From: Pleurodeles waltl
Lineage: Eukaryota > Chordata > Amphibia > Caudata > Salamandridae
Length of the DNA: 64,000 bases
NCBI RefSeq assembly: GCF_031143425.1
Contig: NC_090438.1
Coordinates: forward strand, 771,043,138 to 771,107,137
Direction: 5' to 3'
A program made the translations under genes and the position numbers. The notes under the pieces were generated by a model. It was not told where the DNA came from. It searched no databases and saw only the letters and a program-made list of their open reading frames with translations. How positions within the stretch are numbered: position 1 is the first letter of the stretch; each line of letters opens with the position of its first letter. This document shows positions 30,346-40,584 of the stretch, piece by piece.

Positions 30346-33231
30346 TTAGCCTGTAGGAGTAGAAGTTGTCTGAAATAGAGTTCTTAATACAGCTTGACCT
30401 ACTGTAGCTTGTTGTGCGGATAGCACATCTATACAGTAGTGTTTGGTGAATGTGTGAGGCGTAGACCAAGTGGCTGCCTTACATATTTCCTGCATTGGGA
30501 TGTTTCCTAAAAAAGCCATTGAAGCACCTTTTTTCCTTGTTGAATGTGCCCTGGGAGTAATGGGCAGTTGTCTTTTTGCTTTAAGGTAGCAGATTTGGAT
30601 GCATTTAACTATCCATCTGGCTATACCTTGTTTTGATATTGGGTTACCTGCATGAGGTTTTTGGAATGCAATAAATAGCTGTTTAGTTTTTCTGATGTTT
30701 TTTGTTCTGTCAATGTAGTACATTAATGCTCTTTTGACATCTAATGTATGTAGTGCTCTTTCAGCCACAGAATCTGGCTGTGGGAAAAAAACTGGTAGTT
30801 CTACCGTTTGATTTAGATGGAATGGTGAAATAACTTTGGGTAAAAATTTTGGATTAGGTCGTAGGACGACCTTATTTTTATGTATTTGTATAAAAGGCTC
30901 TTGTGTTGTGAACGCTTGAATTTCACTTACTCTTCTTAGAGATGTAATGGCGATGAGAAAGGCAACTTTCCAGGTTAGGAATTGTATTCCGCAAGAGTGC
31001 ATGGGTTCGAAAGGTGGGCCCATGAGTCTTGTTAGAACCACGTTTAGGTTCCATGAAGGAACAGGTGGTGTTCTTGGTGGTATAATTCTTTTAAGCCCTT
31101 CTATGAATGCTTTGATAACTGGTATCCTATACAAGGAAGTTGAATATGTAGTTTGCAGGTATGCAGATATTGCTGCAAGGTGTATTTTAATAGAAGAGAA
31201 GGCTAGCTTTGCTTTTTGTAAATGGAGCAAGTAATTTACTATATGTTTTGGAGTTGCGTCTAGTGGTTGTATCTGATTATGATGGCAGTACCAAACAAAT
31301 CTTTTCCACTTACTTGCGTAGCAGTGTCTAGTGGATGGCCTTCTGGCCTGCTTTATGACTTCCATACACTCTTGGCTAAGTTGTAAGTGTCCGAATTCTA
31401 GGATTTCAGGAGCCAGATTGCTAGATTCAGCGATGCTGGGTCCGGGTGTCTGATCTGTTGGTTGTGTTGCGTTAACAGATCTGGTTTGTTGGGCAGTTTG
31501 ATGTGTGGTACTACAGACAGATCTAGCAGTGTTGTGTACCAGGGTTGTCTTGCCCACGTTGGTGCTATTAAAATGAGTTTGAGTTTGTTTTGACTCAATT
31601 TGTTTACTAGGTAAGGAAGGAGAGGGAGAGGAGGAAAAGCGTAAGCAAATATTCCTGACCAGTTCATCCATAGGGCATTGCCTTGGGATTGCTTGTGTGG
31701 GTATCTGGACGCGAAGTTTTGGCATTTTGCGTTCTCTTTTGTTGCAAATAAGTCTATTTGTGGTGTTCCCCAGAGTGTGAAGTAGGTGTTCAGAATCTGT
31801 GGGTGGATTTCCCATTCGTGGACTTGCTGGTGATCTCGAGAGAGATTGTCTGCCAGCTGATTCTGGATCCCCGGAATAAACGGTGCTATTAGACCAATTT
31901 GATGGTGGATTGCCCACTTCCATATTTTTTGAGCTAACAAGCTTAACTGCGTTGAATGTGTTCCTCCTTGTTTGTTTAGATAATACATCGTTGTCATGTT
32001 GTCTGTTTTGACAAGGATGTATTTGTGGGTTATGATTGGTTGGAAAGCTTTTAGTGCTTGAAAAACTGCTAATCATTCTAGATGATTTATATGCAGTTTT
32101 GTTTGATGTATGTTCCATTGTCCTCTTATGTTGTGTTGATTGAGATGTGCTCCCCACCCTGTCATGGAAGCATCTGTTGTTATTACGTACTGTGGCACTG
32201 GGTCTTGGAAAGGCCGCCCTATGTTTAAATTTATACTGTTCCACCATAGAAGCGAGAGGTAAGTTTGGCGGTCTAGCAACACCAGATCTAGAAGGTGACC
32301 CTGTGCTTGAGACCACTGTGAGGCTAGGCACTGTTGTAAGGGCCTCATGTGCAGTCTTGCGTTTGGGACAATGGCTATGCATGAGGACATCATGCCTAGG
32401 AGCTGTAGTATTGTTCTTGCTTGTATTGTTTGGTTTGGAGACATGTGTTGAATGACCCTGTTGAAATTGTGGATCCTTTGTGGAGTTGGCGTTGCTACTC
32501 CTTTTGTCGTGTTTATTATGGCTCCTAGATATTGCTGTACTTTGCTTGGCAGAATGTTTGATTTTGCAAAGTTGACGGTGAACCCTAGTTTGTAGAGGGT
32601 TTGTATGACTTGATTTGTGTGATTTGAGCATTGTGTGAACGAACTGGTTTTGATTAGCCAGTCGTCTAGATACGGGAACACATGTATTTGCTGCCTTCTG
32701 ACGTGTACAGCGACTACTGCTAGGCATTTTGTGAATACTCTTTGAGCGGTTGTTAAACCAAAAGGCAATACTTTGAATTGGTAATGTATTCCTTTGAATA
32801 CAAACCTTAGATATTTCCTGTGTGATTGATGTATTGGTATATGGAAATATGCGTCCTTGAGGTCTAGGGTTGTCATGTAGTCGTGATTTTTGAGCAATGG
32901 TAACACTTCTTGTAGTGTGACCATGTGAAAGTGGTCTGATTTGATGAATGTGTTTACTACCCTGAGGTCTAGAATTGGTCTCAGTGTTTCGTCCTTTTTT
33001 GGTATCAAGAAGTACAGTGAATAAACTCCTGTGTTTATTTGTGTGCTTGGTACTAATTCTATTGCATTTTTTTGCAGTAGTGCTTGAACTTCTATCTCTA
33101 GAAGCTGTGAATGGTATTTTGATAAATTTTGTGATTTTGGTGGTATGTCTGGAGGGAATTGCATGAATTCTATGCAATAACCATGTTGGATAATTGCTAG
33201 AACCCATGTGTCTGTAGTTATTTTGTCCCAT
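30346..33231 (-). CDS. D5 tyrosine recombinase frame, open (961 codons)
   Basis: The last ~340 codons encode the DIRS tyrosine recombinase: core-binding region starting QECMEVIKQARRPSTRHCY, catalytic arginine in SLRRVSEIQ, HSTR box and nucleophile tyrosine in FTKHY. It would recombine circular element DNA into the genome. The first ~620 codons run in the -1 frame over the whole RT/RNase H region and look unlike any known domain (rich in Ser, Thr, Arg, Lys and His). The true start is unknown: it may be internal, or reached by frameshift or splicing. The frame has the same length, 961 codons, in D6. The stop is followed by the ICR. Confidence 0.85.
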   Translation of the reverse strand: MGQNNYRHMGSSNYPTWLLHRIHAIPSRHTTKITKFIKIPFTASRDRSSSTTAKKCNRISTKHTNKHRSLFTVLLDTKKGRNTETNSRPQGSKHIHQIRPLSHGHTTRSVTIAQKSRLHDNPRPQGRIFPYTNTSITQEISKVCIQRNTLPIQSIAFWFNNRSKSIHKMPSSSRCTRQKAANTCVPVSRRLANQNQFVHTMLKSHKSSHTNPLQTRVHRQLCKIKHSAKQSTAISRSHNKHDKRSSNANSTKDPQFQQGHSTHVSKPNNTSKNNTTAPRHDVLMHSHCPKRKTAHEALTTVPSLTVVSSTGSPSRSGVARPPNLPLASMVEQYKFKHRAAFPRPSATVRNNNRCFHDRVGSTSQSTQHKRTMEHTSNKTAYKSSRMISSFSSTKSFPTNHNPQIHPCQNRQHDNDVLSKQTRRNTFNAVKLVSSKNMEVGNPPSNWSNSTVYSGDPESAGRQSLSRSPASPRMGNPPTDSEHLLHTLGNTTNRLICNKRERKMPKLRVQIPTQAIPRQCPMDELVRNICLRFSSSPSPSLPSKQIESKQTQTHFNSTNVGKTTLVHNTARSVCSTTHQTAQQTRSVNATQPTDQTPGPSIAESSNLAPEILEFGHLQLSQECMEVIKQARRPSTRHCYASKWKRFVWYCHHNQIQPLDATPKHIVNYLLHLQKAKLAFSSIKIHLAAISAYLQTTYSTSLYRIPVIKAFIEGLKRIIPPRTPPVPSWNLNVVLTRLMGPPFEPMHSCGIQFLTWKVAFLIAITSLRRVSEIQAFTTQEPFIQIHKNKVVLRPNPKFLPKVISPFHLNQTVELPVFFPQPDSVAERALHTLDVKRALMYYIDRTKNIRKTKQLFIAFQKPHAGNPISKQGIARWIVKCIQICYLKAKRQLPITPRAHSTRKKGASMAFLGNIPMQEICKAATWSTPHTFTKHYCIDVLSAQQATVGQAVLRTLFQTTSTPTG

Positions 33232-33263
33232 GCTTCGTAATATTGACGTATCCTCCCCCCCAC
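31398..33263 (-). pseudogene. pol: D5 pol (RT / RNase H / methyltransferase-like), one stop
   Basis: RT with motif A TLDLKDAYFHIP, FKVLPFG and YLDDWLIK, then RNase H with TTDASMTGWGAHL; a TGA at 32073-32075 follows the conserved HINHLE glutamate. The frame resumes as KTDN-type RNase H (31997 onward) with LADNLSRD and the methyltransferase-like tail (WGTPQIDLFATKENAKC, YAFPPLP, APTWARQPWY), stopping at 31398. The frame is +1 relative to gag and remains open upstream into the gag end, with no ATG at its 5' end; expression by frameshift or reinitiation is inferred. Confidence 0.88.
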
Positions 33264-33297
33264 TGGTGTTGTGTGGGAGGGGTGAGTGACGTGTGAG

Positions 33298-35334
33298 TCA
33301 CTGCTTGTTGGTAGTGGTTTTGGGGCTTTGAAATCTTCCTCTATTCCTAGGGAATTGCCCCCCTCTATACTGGCCCCGAAAACCTCCCCTGTACTGTCCC
33401 TGGTAGGTGGGCGGTGCGGACTGTGAGGTGCTAGCTTGTGTGGCCTGACCCCGAAACCCTCCTCTAAAAGGTGTTTTGCGGAAGGTGTTATAAGATCCTC
33501 TGCTCTGTGGGGAGTAGAGTGCGCCCATGGCCTTGGCAGTGTCAGTGTCCTTCTTGAGCTTTTCTATGGCTGTGTCGACCTCCGGACCGAACAGAAGTTT
33601 TTCGTTTACTGGCATGTTAAGCACTGCCTGCTGAATTTCTGGCTTGAATCCAGACGTTCTGAGCCATGCGTGCCTACGGATGGTAACCGATGTATTAATG
33701 GTCCTTGCGGCCGTGTCTGCTGCATCCATGGAGGAGCGTATTTGATTGTTGGAAATGTTTTGACCCTCCTCAACAACCTGTTTTGCTCTTTTTTGCAGAT
33801 CTTTTGGGAGATGTTCAATGAGATGCTGCATCTCATCCCAGTGGGCTCTGTCGTATCGCGCTAGCAGCGCTTGTGAATTTGCGATGCGCCACTGGTTTGC
33901 TGCTTGGACAGCAACCCTCTTCCCGGCTGCATCGAACTTCCTGCTTTCTTTATCTGGGGGAGGTGCATCCCCAGAAGTGTGTGAATTTGCCCGTTTTCTG
34001 GCAGCCCCTACCACCACAGAATCTGGTGGCAGCTGAGAGGTGATGAATACAGGGTCCGTAGGAGGCGCCTTATACTTTTTGTCCACCCTAGGCGTCACTG
34101 CCCTACTTTTAACTGGCTCCTTGAAAATGTCCTTTGCATGGCGTAGCATGCCTGGGAGCATCGGCAGGCTTTGGTAGGAGCTGTGGGTTGAAGAGAGGGT
34201 GTTAAATAAAAAATCATCCTCTACTTGTTCCGAGTGTAGTTCCACATTATGGAATAGTGCTGCTCTAGCCACCACTTGTGAGTAGGCTGTGCTGTCTTCC
34301 GGTGGTGATGGCCTAGTTGGGTATGTGTCTGGGCTGTTATCAGACACTGGTGCGTCGTACAAGTCCCACGCATCCTGATCTTGGTCATTGTGGCTCATGG
34401 CGGTGTGAGCTGGCGAATGTGACGGGGTGTAAGTTGGCGAAGCCGGAGTTACAGGTGGAGGCGAGGGAGGAGGTGTTACCTTTTGTGCTGTTTGTTGCTG
34501 AGGAGTAAACTGAAGCGTTCTCTTTCGTTTGACAGGTGGAAGGGTACTGATCTTCCCAGTCCCCTGCTGAATAAAGATACGCTTTTGCGTGTGATCCACG
34601 TCAGTGGATTGCAGTTCTTGTTCAAATCTATGTTTCTTCATTTGTGAAGACATAGAATGCTCTTCAGTATAGGAGCCTGAAACAGGGTCTGATGTCGCTT
34701 TTTTCGGCTCCGAAAACCCTGTTGATTGTTTTTTCGGCTCCGAGGTAACCTTCCTCTTTTTCTGTGCCGAAAATTCTTGGCCTCTATGGTCTTCGGCGCC
34801 ACTGTCTCGGCGTTGATCCGTGTCGACACCGAACTCTCGGTGTCGATGCTTCTGTTTAGCACTCTCTCGGTCCCGAGGAGGCTGCGTGCCGGTGTCTCGA
34901 CCGAAGTCGGACGATCTCGACACTGAATGGGCCTTTTTCGGTGCCGATTGTTGGTCACCGAGAATTTGGGTGGAGCCATGGCCGGTTGGCAGTGGCGTCC
35001 CCTGGGCCTTCTTTCCTTTTTTAAGTTCTGATCTCGACGTCTTACTCACAGTTTTTGTAGAGTCTAGCTCGTCGGAGTCTGAATCCTGGATGGAAAAGGA
35101 TTCCTCCTGTTCCTCTTCTGTCTCGAACTGTCGACGCTCCTTTGGCGTGGACGCCATCTGCAGTCTTCTCGCTCGACGGTCGCGCAGAGTTTTTCGGGAC
35201 CGGAACGCCCGACAGGCCTCACAGGATTCTTCGCTGTGCTCGGGTGACAGGCACAGGTTACAGACCGAGTGTAGGTCCGTATAAGGATATTTGTTGTGGC
35301 ATTCGGGGCAGAATCGAAACGGGGTCCGTTCCAT
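33298..35334 (-). CDS. gag: D5 gag, intact (678 residues)
   Basis: Best gag in the window. It starts MERTPFRFCPEC, with C9, C12, C25, C28, H33, C38 and C41 forming a zinc-binding-like cluster, then a basic RSRKTLRDRRARRLQ segment. A long acidic/basic low-complexity middle with degenerate R-D-S-G-type repeats follows (about residues 110-230), then a proline-rich stretch. The conserved C-terminal half contains ALFHNVELHSE, LPMLPGMLRHAK, GAARKRANSHTSGDAPPPDKESRKFD and RYDRAHWDEMQHL. A Gly/Arg-rich tail (RGGFRGQ repeats, about 630-665) is typical of nucleic-acid binding. The ATG is conserved among copies. Particle formation is inferred from position; I recognise no named Pfam domain. Confidence 0.9.
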   Translation of the reverse strand: MERTPFRFCPECHNKYPYTDLHSVCNLCLSPEHSEESCEACRAFRSRKTLRDRRARRLQMASTPKERRQFETEEEQEESFSIQDSDSDELDSTKTVSKTSRSELKKGKKAQGTPLPTGHGSTQILGDQQSAPKKAHSVSRSSDFGRDTGTQPPRDRESAKQKHRHREFGVDTDQRRDSGAEDHRGQEFSAQKKRKVTSEPKKQSTGFSEPKKATSDPVSGSYTEEHSMSSQMKKHRFEQELQSTDVDHTQKRIFIQQGTGKISTLPPVKRKRTLQFTPQQQTAQKVTPPPSPPPVTPASPTYTPSHSPAHTAMSHNDQDQDAWDLYDAPVSDNSPDTYPTRPSPPEDSTAYSQVVARAALFHNVELHSEQVEDDFLFNTLSSTHSSYQSLPMLPGMLRHAKDIFKEPVKSRAVTPRVDKKYKAPPTDPVFITSQLPPDSVVVGAARKRANSHTSGDAPPPDKESRKFDAAGKRVAVQAANQWRIANSQALLARYDRAHWDEMQHLIEHLPKDLQKRAKQVVEEGQNISNNQIRSSMDAADTAARTINTSVTIRRHAWLRTSGFKPEIQQAVLNMPVNEKLLFGPEVDTAIEKLKKDTDTAKAMGALYSPQSRGSYNTFRKTPFRGGFRGQATQASTSQSAPPTYQGQYRGGFRGQYRGGQFPRNRGRFQSPKTTTNKQ

Positions 35335-35352
35335 CGGCGTTGTTCTCCACGC

Positions 35353-35365
35353 GGTCGGGCCGACT
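35353..35365. promoter_or_regulatory. GC palindrome in D5 gag leader
   Basis: The sequence ggtcgggccgact lies 18 nt upstream of the gag ATG, with one mismatch from a perfect palindrome. The leader 35366-35550 is non-coding. Confidence 0.4.
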
Positions 35366-35550
35366 AGGCCCCGACGGGGTGCCGAAATCTACCCCGAAGG
35401 GCACCGAAGCGCTTCGATGTTCAACGCGTCGTCGTATGTGTCTATCTCGAACCGGATCGCAACGATACCGTTGAAAATCTTCCGGTTTCAGCTATCTTTC
35501 CGTTCCGAAACTCGGAGCGACAGGAACACGTCCGAACCCGATGGCGGAAA

Positions 35551-35728
35551 GAAAACAATCGAAGATGGAGTCGACGCCCATGCGCAATGAGCACAGAAGG
35601 AGGAGTCACTCGGTCCTGTGACTCGAAAACACTTCTTCGAAGAAAAACAACTTGTAACACTCCGACCCAACACCAGATGGCGAGCTCATGCATACCATGT
35701 GTATCTACAGCGACAGATGCCATCGAAC
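35551..35728 (-). repeat. D5 right inverted terminal repeat
   Basis: Inverse complement of the inner part of 29844-30048, including the private agatggcgagctcatgcat variant. It ends catcgaac and is followed by host D4 sequence caaatattttcc. Confidence 0.88.
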
Positions 35729-36000
35729 CAAATATTTTCCATTTGTTTGCTTAACAGTGTCTTGTAGTAGGTTTTCTAGCTTGCTTAATGACCTCCATAC
35801 ATTCTTGTGTAAGGTCTAAATGTCCAAATTCTAAGACTTCAGGAGCCAGATTGCTAGATTGAGCGATGCTGGATTCGGGTGTCTGATCTGCTGTTTGTGT
35901 TGAGTTAACAGATCTGGTCTGTTTGGTAGTTTGATATGAGGTACTACTGACAGGTCCAGTAGTGTTGTGTACCACGGTTGGCGAGCCCAGGTGGTGCTAT
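35729..36000 (-). pseudogene. D4 tyrosine recombinase, N-terminal part
   Basis: Core-binding start (LTQECMEVIKQARKPTTRHC) followed by a TAA at the conserved tyrosine codon of HCYANKW, about 20 bp from the D5 insertion point. The frame continues upstream over the pol tail (to 35975). The C-terminal part is at 28894-29843. Confidence 0.85.
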
Positions 36001-37894
36001 TAGTATTAGTTTGAGTTTGTTTTGACTCAATTTGTTTACCAGATAAGGAAGGAGTGGGAGAGGGGGAAAAGCGTAAGCAAATATCCCTGACCAACCCATC
36101 CAGAACGCATTGCCCTTGGACTGAGGGTGTGGATACCTGGACGCGAAGTCTTGGCATTTTGTGTTTTTTTGTTGTTGTGAATAGGTCTATTTTTGGTGTT
36201 CCCCAGCGTAGAAAGTAATTTTGTAGTACCTGGGGATGAATCTCCCATTCGTGTGTTTGTTGGTGATCTCGACTGAGATTGTCGGCCAACTGGTTTTGAA
36301 TCCCTGGGATATACTGTGCTATTAGGCGAATGTGAATCGCCCAATGCCAAATCTTTTGTGCGAAGAGACACAGTCATGATGAGTGTGTCCTTCCTTGTTT
36401 GTTTAGGTAATACATTGTTGTCATGTTGTCTGTATTGACAAGAATGTGTTTGTGGGCTATTATGCTAGAAACACTGCTAACAGTTCTAAATGATTTATGT
36501 GCAGTTGTTTTTGGTGAACATCCCATTGTCCCTGTATACTGTGCTGGTTGAGGTGTGCTCCCCACCCCATCATGGAAGCATCTGTTGTGATCACGTATTG
36601 AGGCACTGGGTCTTGGAATGGCCCCCCATGGTTTAAATTTATAGGATTCCACTATTTAAGCGAGAAGTGTGTCTGGCGGTCTATCAACACTAGATCTTGA
36701 AGTTGACCCTGTGCTTGTGTCCATTGTGTTGCTAGGCACTGTTGTAAGGGCCGCATGTGTAGTCTTGCGTTTGGGACAAAAGCTATGCATGAAGACATCA
36801 TGCCTAGGAGTTTCATTACAAACCTCACTTGATAGTGTTGGTTTGGGTACATGTTTAATATTACATTTTGGAAGGCTTGTACCCTTTGTGGACTTGGAGT
36901 GGCAATCCCCTTGTGTGTTGATTGTTGCTCCTAAGTATTGTTGTATTTGCAACGGTTGTAGATGTGATTTTTAGTAGCTTAGGGAGAACCCTAGTTTGTG
37001 TAGTGTTTCTATGACGTATTGTGTGTGTAGAAGACACTGTGGCTGAGTGCTGGTTTTTATTAACCAATCGTCTAAGTAAGGGAAAACGTGCCTATGCGGT
37101 CTTCTGATGTGAGCAGCTACTACTGCAAGGCATTTTGTGAATACCCTTTGGGCTGTTGTTATGCCGAATGGTAACACTTTGAATTGGTAATGTACTCCTT
37201 GGATTACAAACCTTAAGTATTTCCTGTGTGAAGGATGTATGGGTATGTGGAAATAAGCATCCTTTAGATCTAATGTTGACATGTAGTCCTGTTTGAGCAA
37301 GGGAATCACGTCTTGAAGTGTCATCATGTGAAAGTGATCTGATTTGATGTAAAGATTCAGTGTTCTGAGGTCTAATATGGGTCTCAGTGTTTTGTCCTTT
37401 TTTGGAATTAGGAAATACAGGGAGTAGACACCTGTTCCTTTTTGATGGTTGGGTACTAGTTCTATTGCTTCTTTTTGTAACAGTGCTTGGACTTCTAGTT
37501 GTAACAGGTCTAAGTGTTGTTTGGACATATTGTGTGCTCTTGGAGGCACATCTGGTGGCAATTGTAGAAATTCTATGCAATAACCATGTTGGATAATGGT
37601 TAGGAACCATGCGTCTGTTGTTATGTGTTCCCAGTTGTGGTAATATGTGGTAAGTCTCCCCCCCACTGGTGTTGCGTGGTGGGGGTTTGTGACATTGAAG
37701 TCACTGTTTGGTTTGTGGGGTTTTTGGGCTCTGGAATTTCCCTCTTGCTTTAGGGAACTGTCCAACTCTATATTGTCCTCAAAACCCTCCTCTTTAATAC
37801 TGGCCCTGATATGTGGGTCTGACTTGCGAGGTGGAAGGCTCTGTGGTTTGGGCACGAAACCCCACAGAGCAGAGGCACTTTTAGGAAGCCGCAC
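35831..37894 (-). pseudogene. pol: D4 pol, broken
   Basis: RT piece 37894-36971 reads from the gag end through TPVGGRL, TLDLKDAYFHIP and YLDDWLIK and stops at a TAA after GFSLSY. The connection and RNase H fragments lie at 36852-36374 (the RNase H TTD region is out of frame), and the methyltransferase-like domain at 36289-35831 (WGTPKIDLFTTTKKHK, APTWAR region shifted). Several indels are present. Confidence 0.85.
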
Positions 37895-39677
37895 TTTAGA
37901 GGGGGGGGGAGTAGAGCGCGCCCATGGCTTTGGCCGTGTCTGTGTCCGTGTCTTTTTTCAGTTTTTCTATTGCCGTATCCACCTCCGGCCCAAACAATTG
38001 TTGTTAGTTGAAAGGCATATTCAGCACAGCCTGCTGGATTTCTGGCTTAAATCCGGAGCTCCGTAACCATGCATGTCTACGAATGGTTACTGCCGTGTTC
38101 ACTGTCCTTGCCGCCGTGTTTGCAGAGTCCATAGCCGACCTTGTTTGGTTGTTAGAGAGAGTTTGGCCCTCCTCAACAACCTGATGGGCACGTTTCTGGA
38201 ACTCTTTGGGAAGGTGCTGAATGAGATGTTGCATTTCATACCAATGTGCCCTGTCGTATCGAGCCAGTAGAGCTTGAGAATTGGCAATCTGCCATTGATT
38301 GGCCTGCCTGTGCTGCCACCCTCTTGCCTGCTGCATCGAATTTCCGACTTTACTTGTCGGGTGGTGGTGCTTCTCCTGAGGTTTGGGAGTTTGCCCTTTT
38401 TCGGGCTGCTCCCACTACCACCGAATCAGGAGTTTATTGTTGTGTGATATATACAGGGTCAGTTGGGGGAGGTTTATATTTCTTCTCCACCGTAGGCGTG
38501 ATGGCTCTGCCTTTTACTGGGTCCTGAAACACTTGTTTGGCGTGTTTTAACATGCCTGGCAGCATTGGCAAGCTTTGGTATTGGCTGTGAGTAGAAGACA
38601 AGGTGTTGAACAAAAAGTCGTCCTCTATGGGCTCTGCATGCATTGCTACATTATGGAATGTAGCTGCCCTTGAAACCACCTGCATGTATGCAGTGCTGTC
38701 CTCAGGTGGCGACGGCCTTGCCGGGTAGCAATCGGGACTATTGTCTGAGACCGGTGCATCATACAAGTCCCATGCATCCGGGTCATCTTGAGTCATCCCC
38801 GTGTGTGTTGGCGACTGCATCAATGGTGGGGTTGCTACCGGGGACAGATGTGGCGAATGTAATAGAGATTGCTGTGGGGAGAACCTTGGTGGTGTTTTCT
38901 CTTTAGCCACTTTCGCTTTTGGCTGCATTTCAGTTTCTTGGAATGCAAGTTTGCGTTTAATCTTTATTGGAGGAAGAGTTTGAATTTTCCCCGTGTCCTT
39001 TTGTATATGCAATCTCCTCTGGGTATGGTCTGGCTCTTCCATGCGCAGTTCTTGTTCAAATCTGTGCTCTTGTAATTGTGTTGAAAGGCCGTGCTCTTCT
39101 GTATAGGAGCCCTGTTTCGGCTCCGAGGCTACATGTTTCGGCACCGAAGCTTTTTGTACAGTCTTTTTCGGCTCAGAAAAAGCCTTTTTGACTTTCGGGG
39201 TGCCGAACTCTCGGTGCAGAGTTGGGTCGGAGCCAGTATCTCGACCAGAGTCTGATGTCTTCGGCTGGTGGGGGCCCTTTTCGGTGCCGATGTTTGGTCA
39301 CCGTGTTTTAGGGTTAAGCCATGGCCTGTTGGCGGTGGCATCCCCTTGGTCTTCATTATTTTTGAGTGAGTCTTTGCCGGGGCTGGTTTACTCACGGTTT
39401 GCTGCGTCTTCGGCTGCTCACTTTCGCACTCGTCCGAGTCTGAATCTCGAATGGAGAATCTCTCCTCTTCCTCGACGTCTATGTTCTCGGCCGGTGTTGA
39501 CGCCATCTGGAGTCTTCGAGCTCTTCGATCTCGTAGTGTTTTCTTGGATCGAAATGCCCGACAGGCCTCGCAAGTATCCTCCCTGTGTTCAGGAGACAAA
39601 CACAGATTACAGACCAAGTGTTGGTCTGTATAAGGATACTTTGCGTGGCAGCTGGGGCGGAAGGGGGTCCGGTCCAT
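37700..39677 (-). pseudogene. gag: D4 gag, broken
   Basis: Starts MDRTPFRPSC at 39677; a short deletion removed the first CxxC pair, while the later CNLC and CEAC pairs remain. Pieces lie at 39677-39129, 39144-38434 and 38336-38004, and the C-terminal Gly/Arg-rich end runs into the pol frame near 37700-37894. An internal rearrangement near 37870-37910 has put the fragment with GTFRK homology out of register. Confidence 0.83.
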
Positions 39678-39892
39678 GAGGTTTGAAGATGGACGCGGTC
39701 GGGCCGACCATGCCCCGGTGGAGAGCGGAAGCCCCGAAGGGCCGCCGGAGCGCTTCTTTCTTCGGTGTCGATGTGCTAACACTAAACCGGTACTGAGCGT
39801 GAACAATACCGTTGAATATTCCGAGAACTAACTAACTTTTCCAAACCGAAATACGGAGCGAAGAGGAACACGTCCGAACCCGATGGCGGAAA

Positions 39893-40072
39893 GAAAACAA
39901 TTTAAGATGGAGTCGACGCCCATGCGCAATGGAGCCGAAAGGGAGGAGTCCCTCGGTCTCGTGACTCGAAAATACTTCTGCGAAGAAAAACAACTTGTAA
40001 CACTCCGAGCCCAACACTAGATGGCAGGATAATGCACAGCATGTGTATCTGCAGCTACGCATGCCATCGAAC
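39893..40072 (-). repeat. D4 right inverted terminal repeat
   Basis: Inverse complement of the D4 left ITR (28445-28620) with the shared cactagatggcaggataatg variant. It ends catcgaac. The leader 39678-39892 has the palindrome ggtcgggccgacc near 39698. Confidence 0.87.
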
Positions 40073-40107
<35 letters not shown>

Positions 40108-40126
40108 TATACATACACACACACAC

Positions 40127-40190
<64 letters not shown>
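40073..40190. repeat. TA/CA microsatellite between D4 and D7
   Basis: 118 bp of TA runs with an internal CA-rich block (acacacatatacatacacac). It joins the right tip of D4 to the left tip of D7 and is the longest of the junction microsatellites. Confidence 0.95.
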
Positions 40191-40193
<3 letters not shown>

Positions 40194-40396
40194 AATGTCA
40201 CTTACCCAGTGTACATCTGTTCCTGGCATGTTCCGCTGCAGTCACATGCTGTGCATTATCCTGCCATCTAGTGTTGGGCTCGGAGTGTTGCAAGTTGTTT
40301 TTCTTCGAAGAAGTGCTTTCTAGTTACGGGATCAAGTGACTCCTCCTCTTCGGTTCCATTGCGCATGGGCATCGACTCCATTGTTAGATTGTTTTC
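40191..40396 (-). repeat. D7 left inverted terminal repeat
   Basis: Starts gtaaatgtcacttacccag and is homologous to 3568-3776. The 40397-40534 stretch is the conserved non-coding segment between ITR and ICR. Confidence 0.87.
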
Positions 40397-40534
40397 CCCG
40401 CAGAGGGTACAGGAAGGAGTGATATAGTATATAGGTAAAAAGTAAGAGCTGTCCATGCTAATGTAAATGTATATACGTATGTACAAATGTTTGTAACTTA
40501 AACGACTATAGGCTTCCGGGGAGGTGGGAGGGTG

Positions 40535-40584
40535 CATGTGAATCTGCAGCGGAACATTCCACAAACAGATGTACACTGGGTAAG
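40535..40584 (-). repeat. D7 ICR, left half
   Basis: Complement of the D7 left tip, from catgtgaatctgcagcgg to gatgtacactgggtaag, interrupted by D6 just where tgacattttc should follow. The other half resumes at 56902. Confidence 0.85.

Larger units (their letters stand above)
29844..35728 (-). mobile_element. DIRS-like retrotransposon D5, nested in D4, nearly intact
   Basis: Complete 5,885-bp element from tgaaaatgtcac to catcgaac, inserted without target duplication into the recombinase gene of D4 (host sequence reads gcagtaacaaa on the left and caaatattttcc on the right). Gag (678 codons) and the recombinase frame are open, and pol has a single stop in RNase H. Both ITRs share a D5-specific variant, so this copy belongs to a distinct subfamily close to D1. 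Confidence 0.95.
28445..40072 (-). mobile_element. DIRS-like retrotransposon D4, split by D5
   Basis: D4 with D5 inserted in its recombinase gene. Subtracting D5 (5,885 bp) leaves 5,743 bp. The ends pair through the shared variant cctgccatctagtgttgggctc. The left ITR has lost its inner end. All genes are degraded. Confidence 0.92.
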
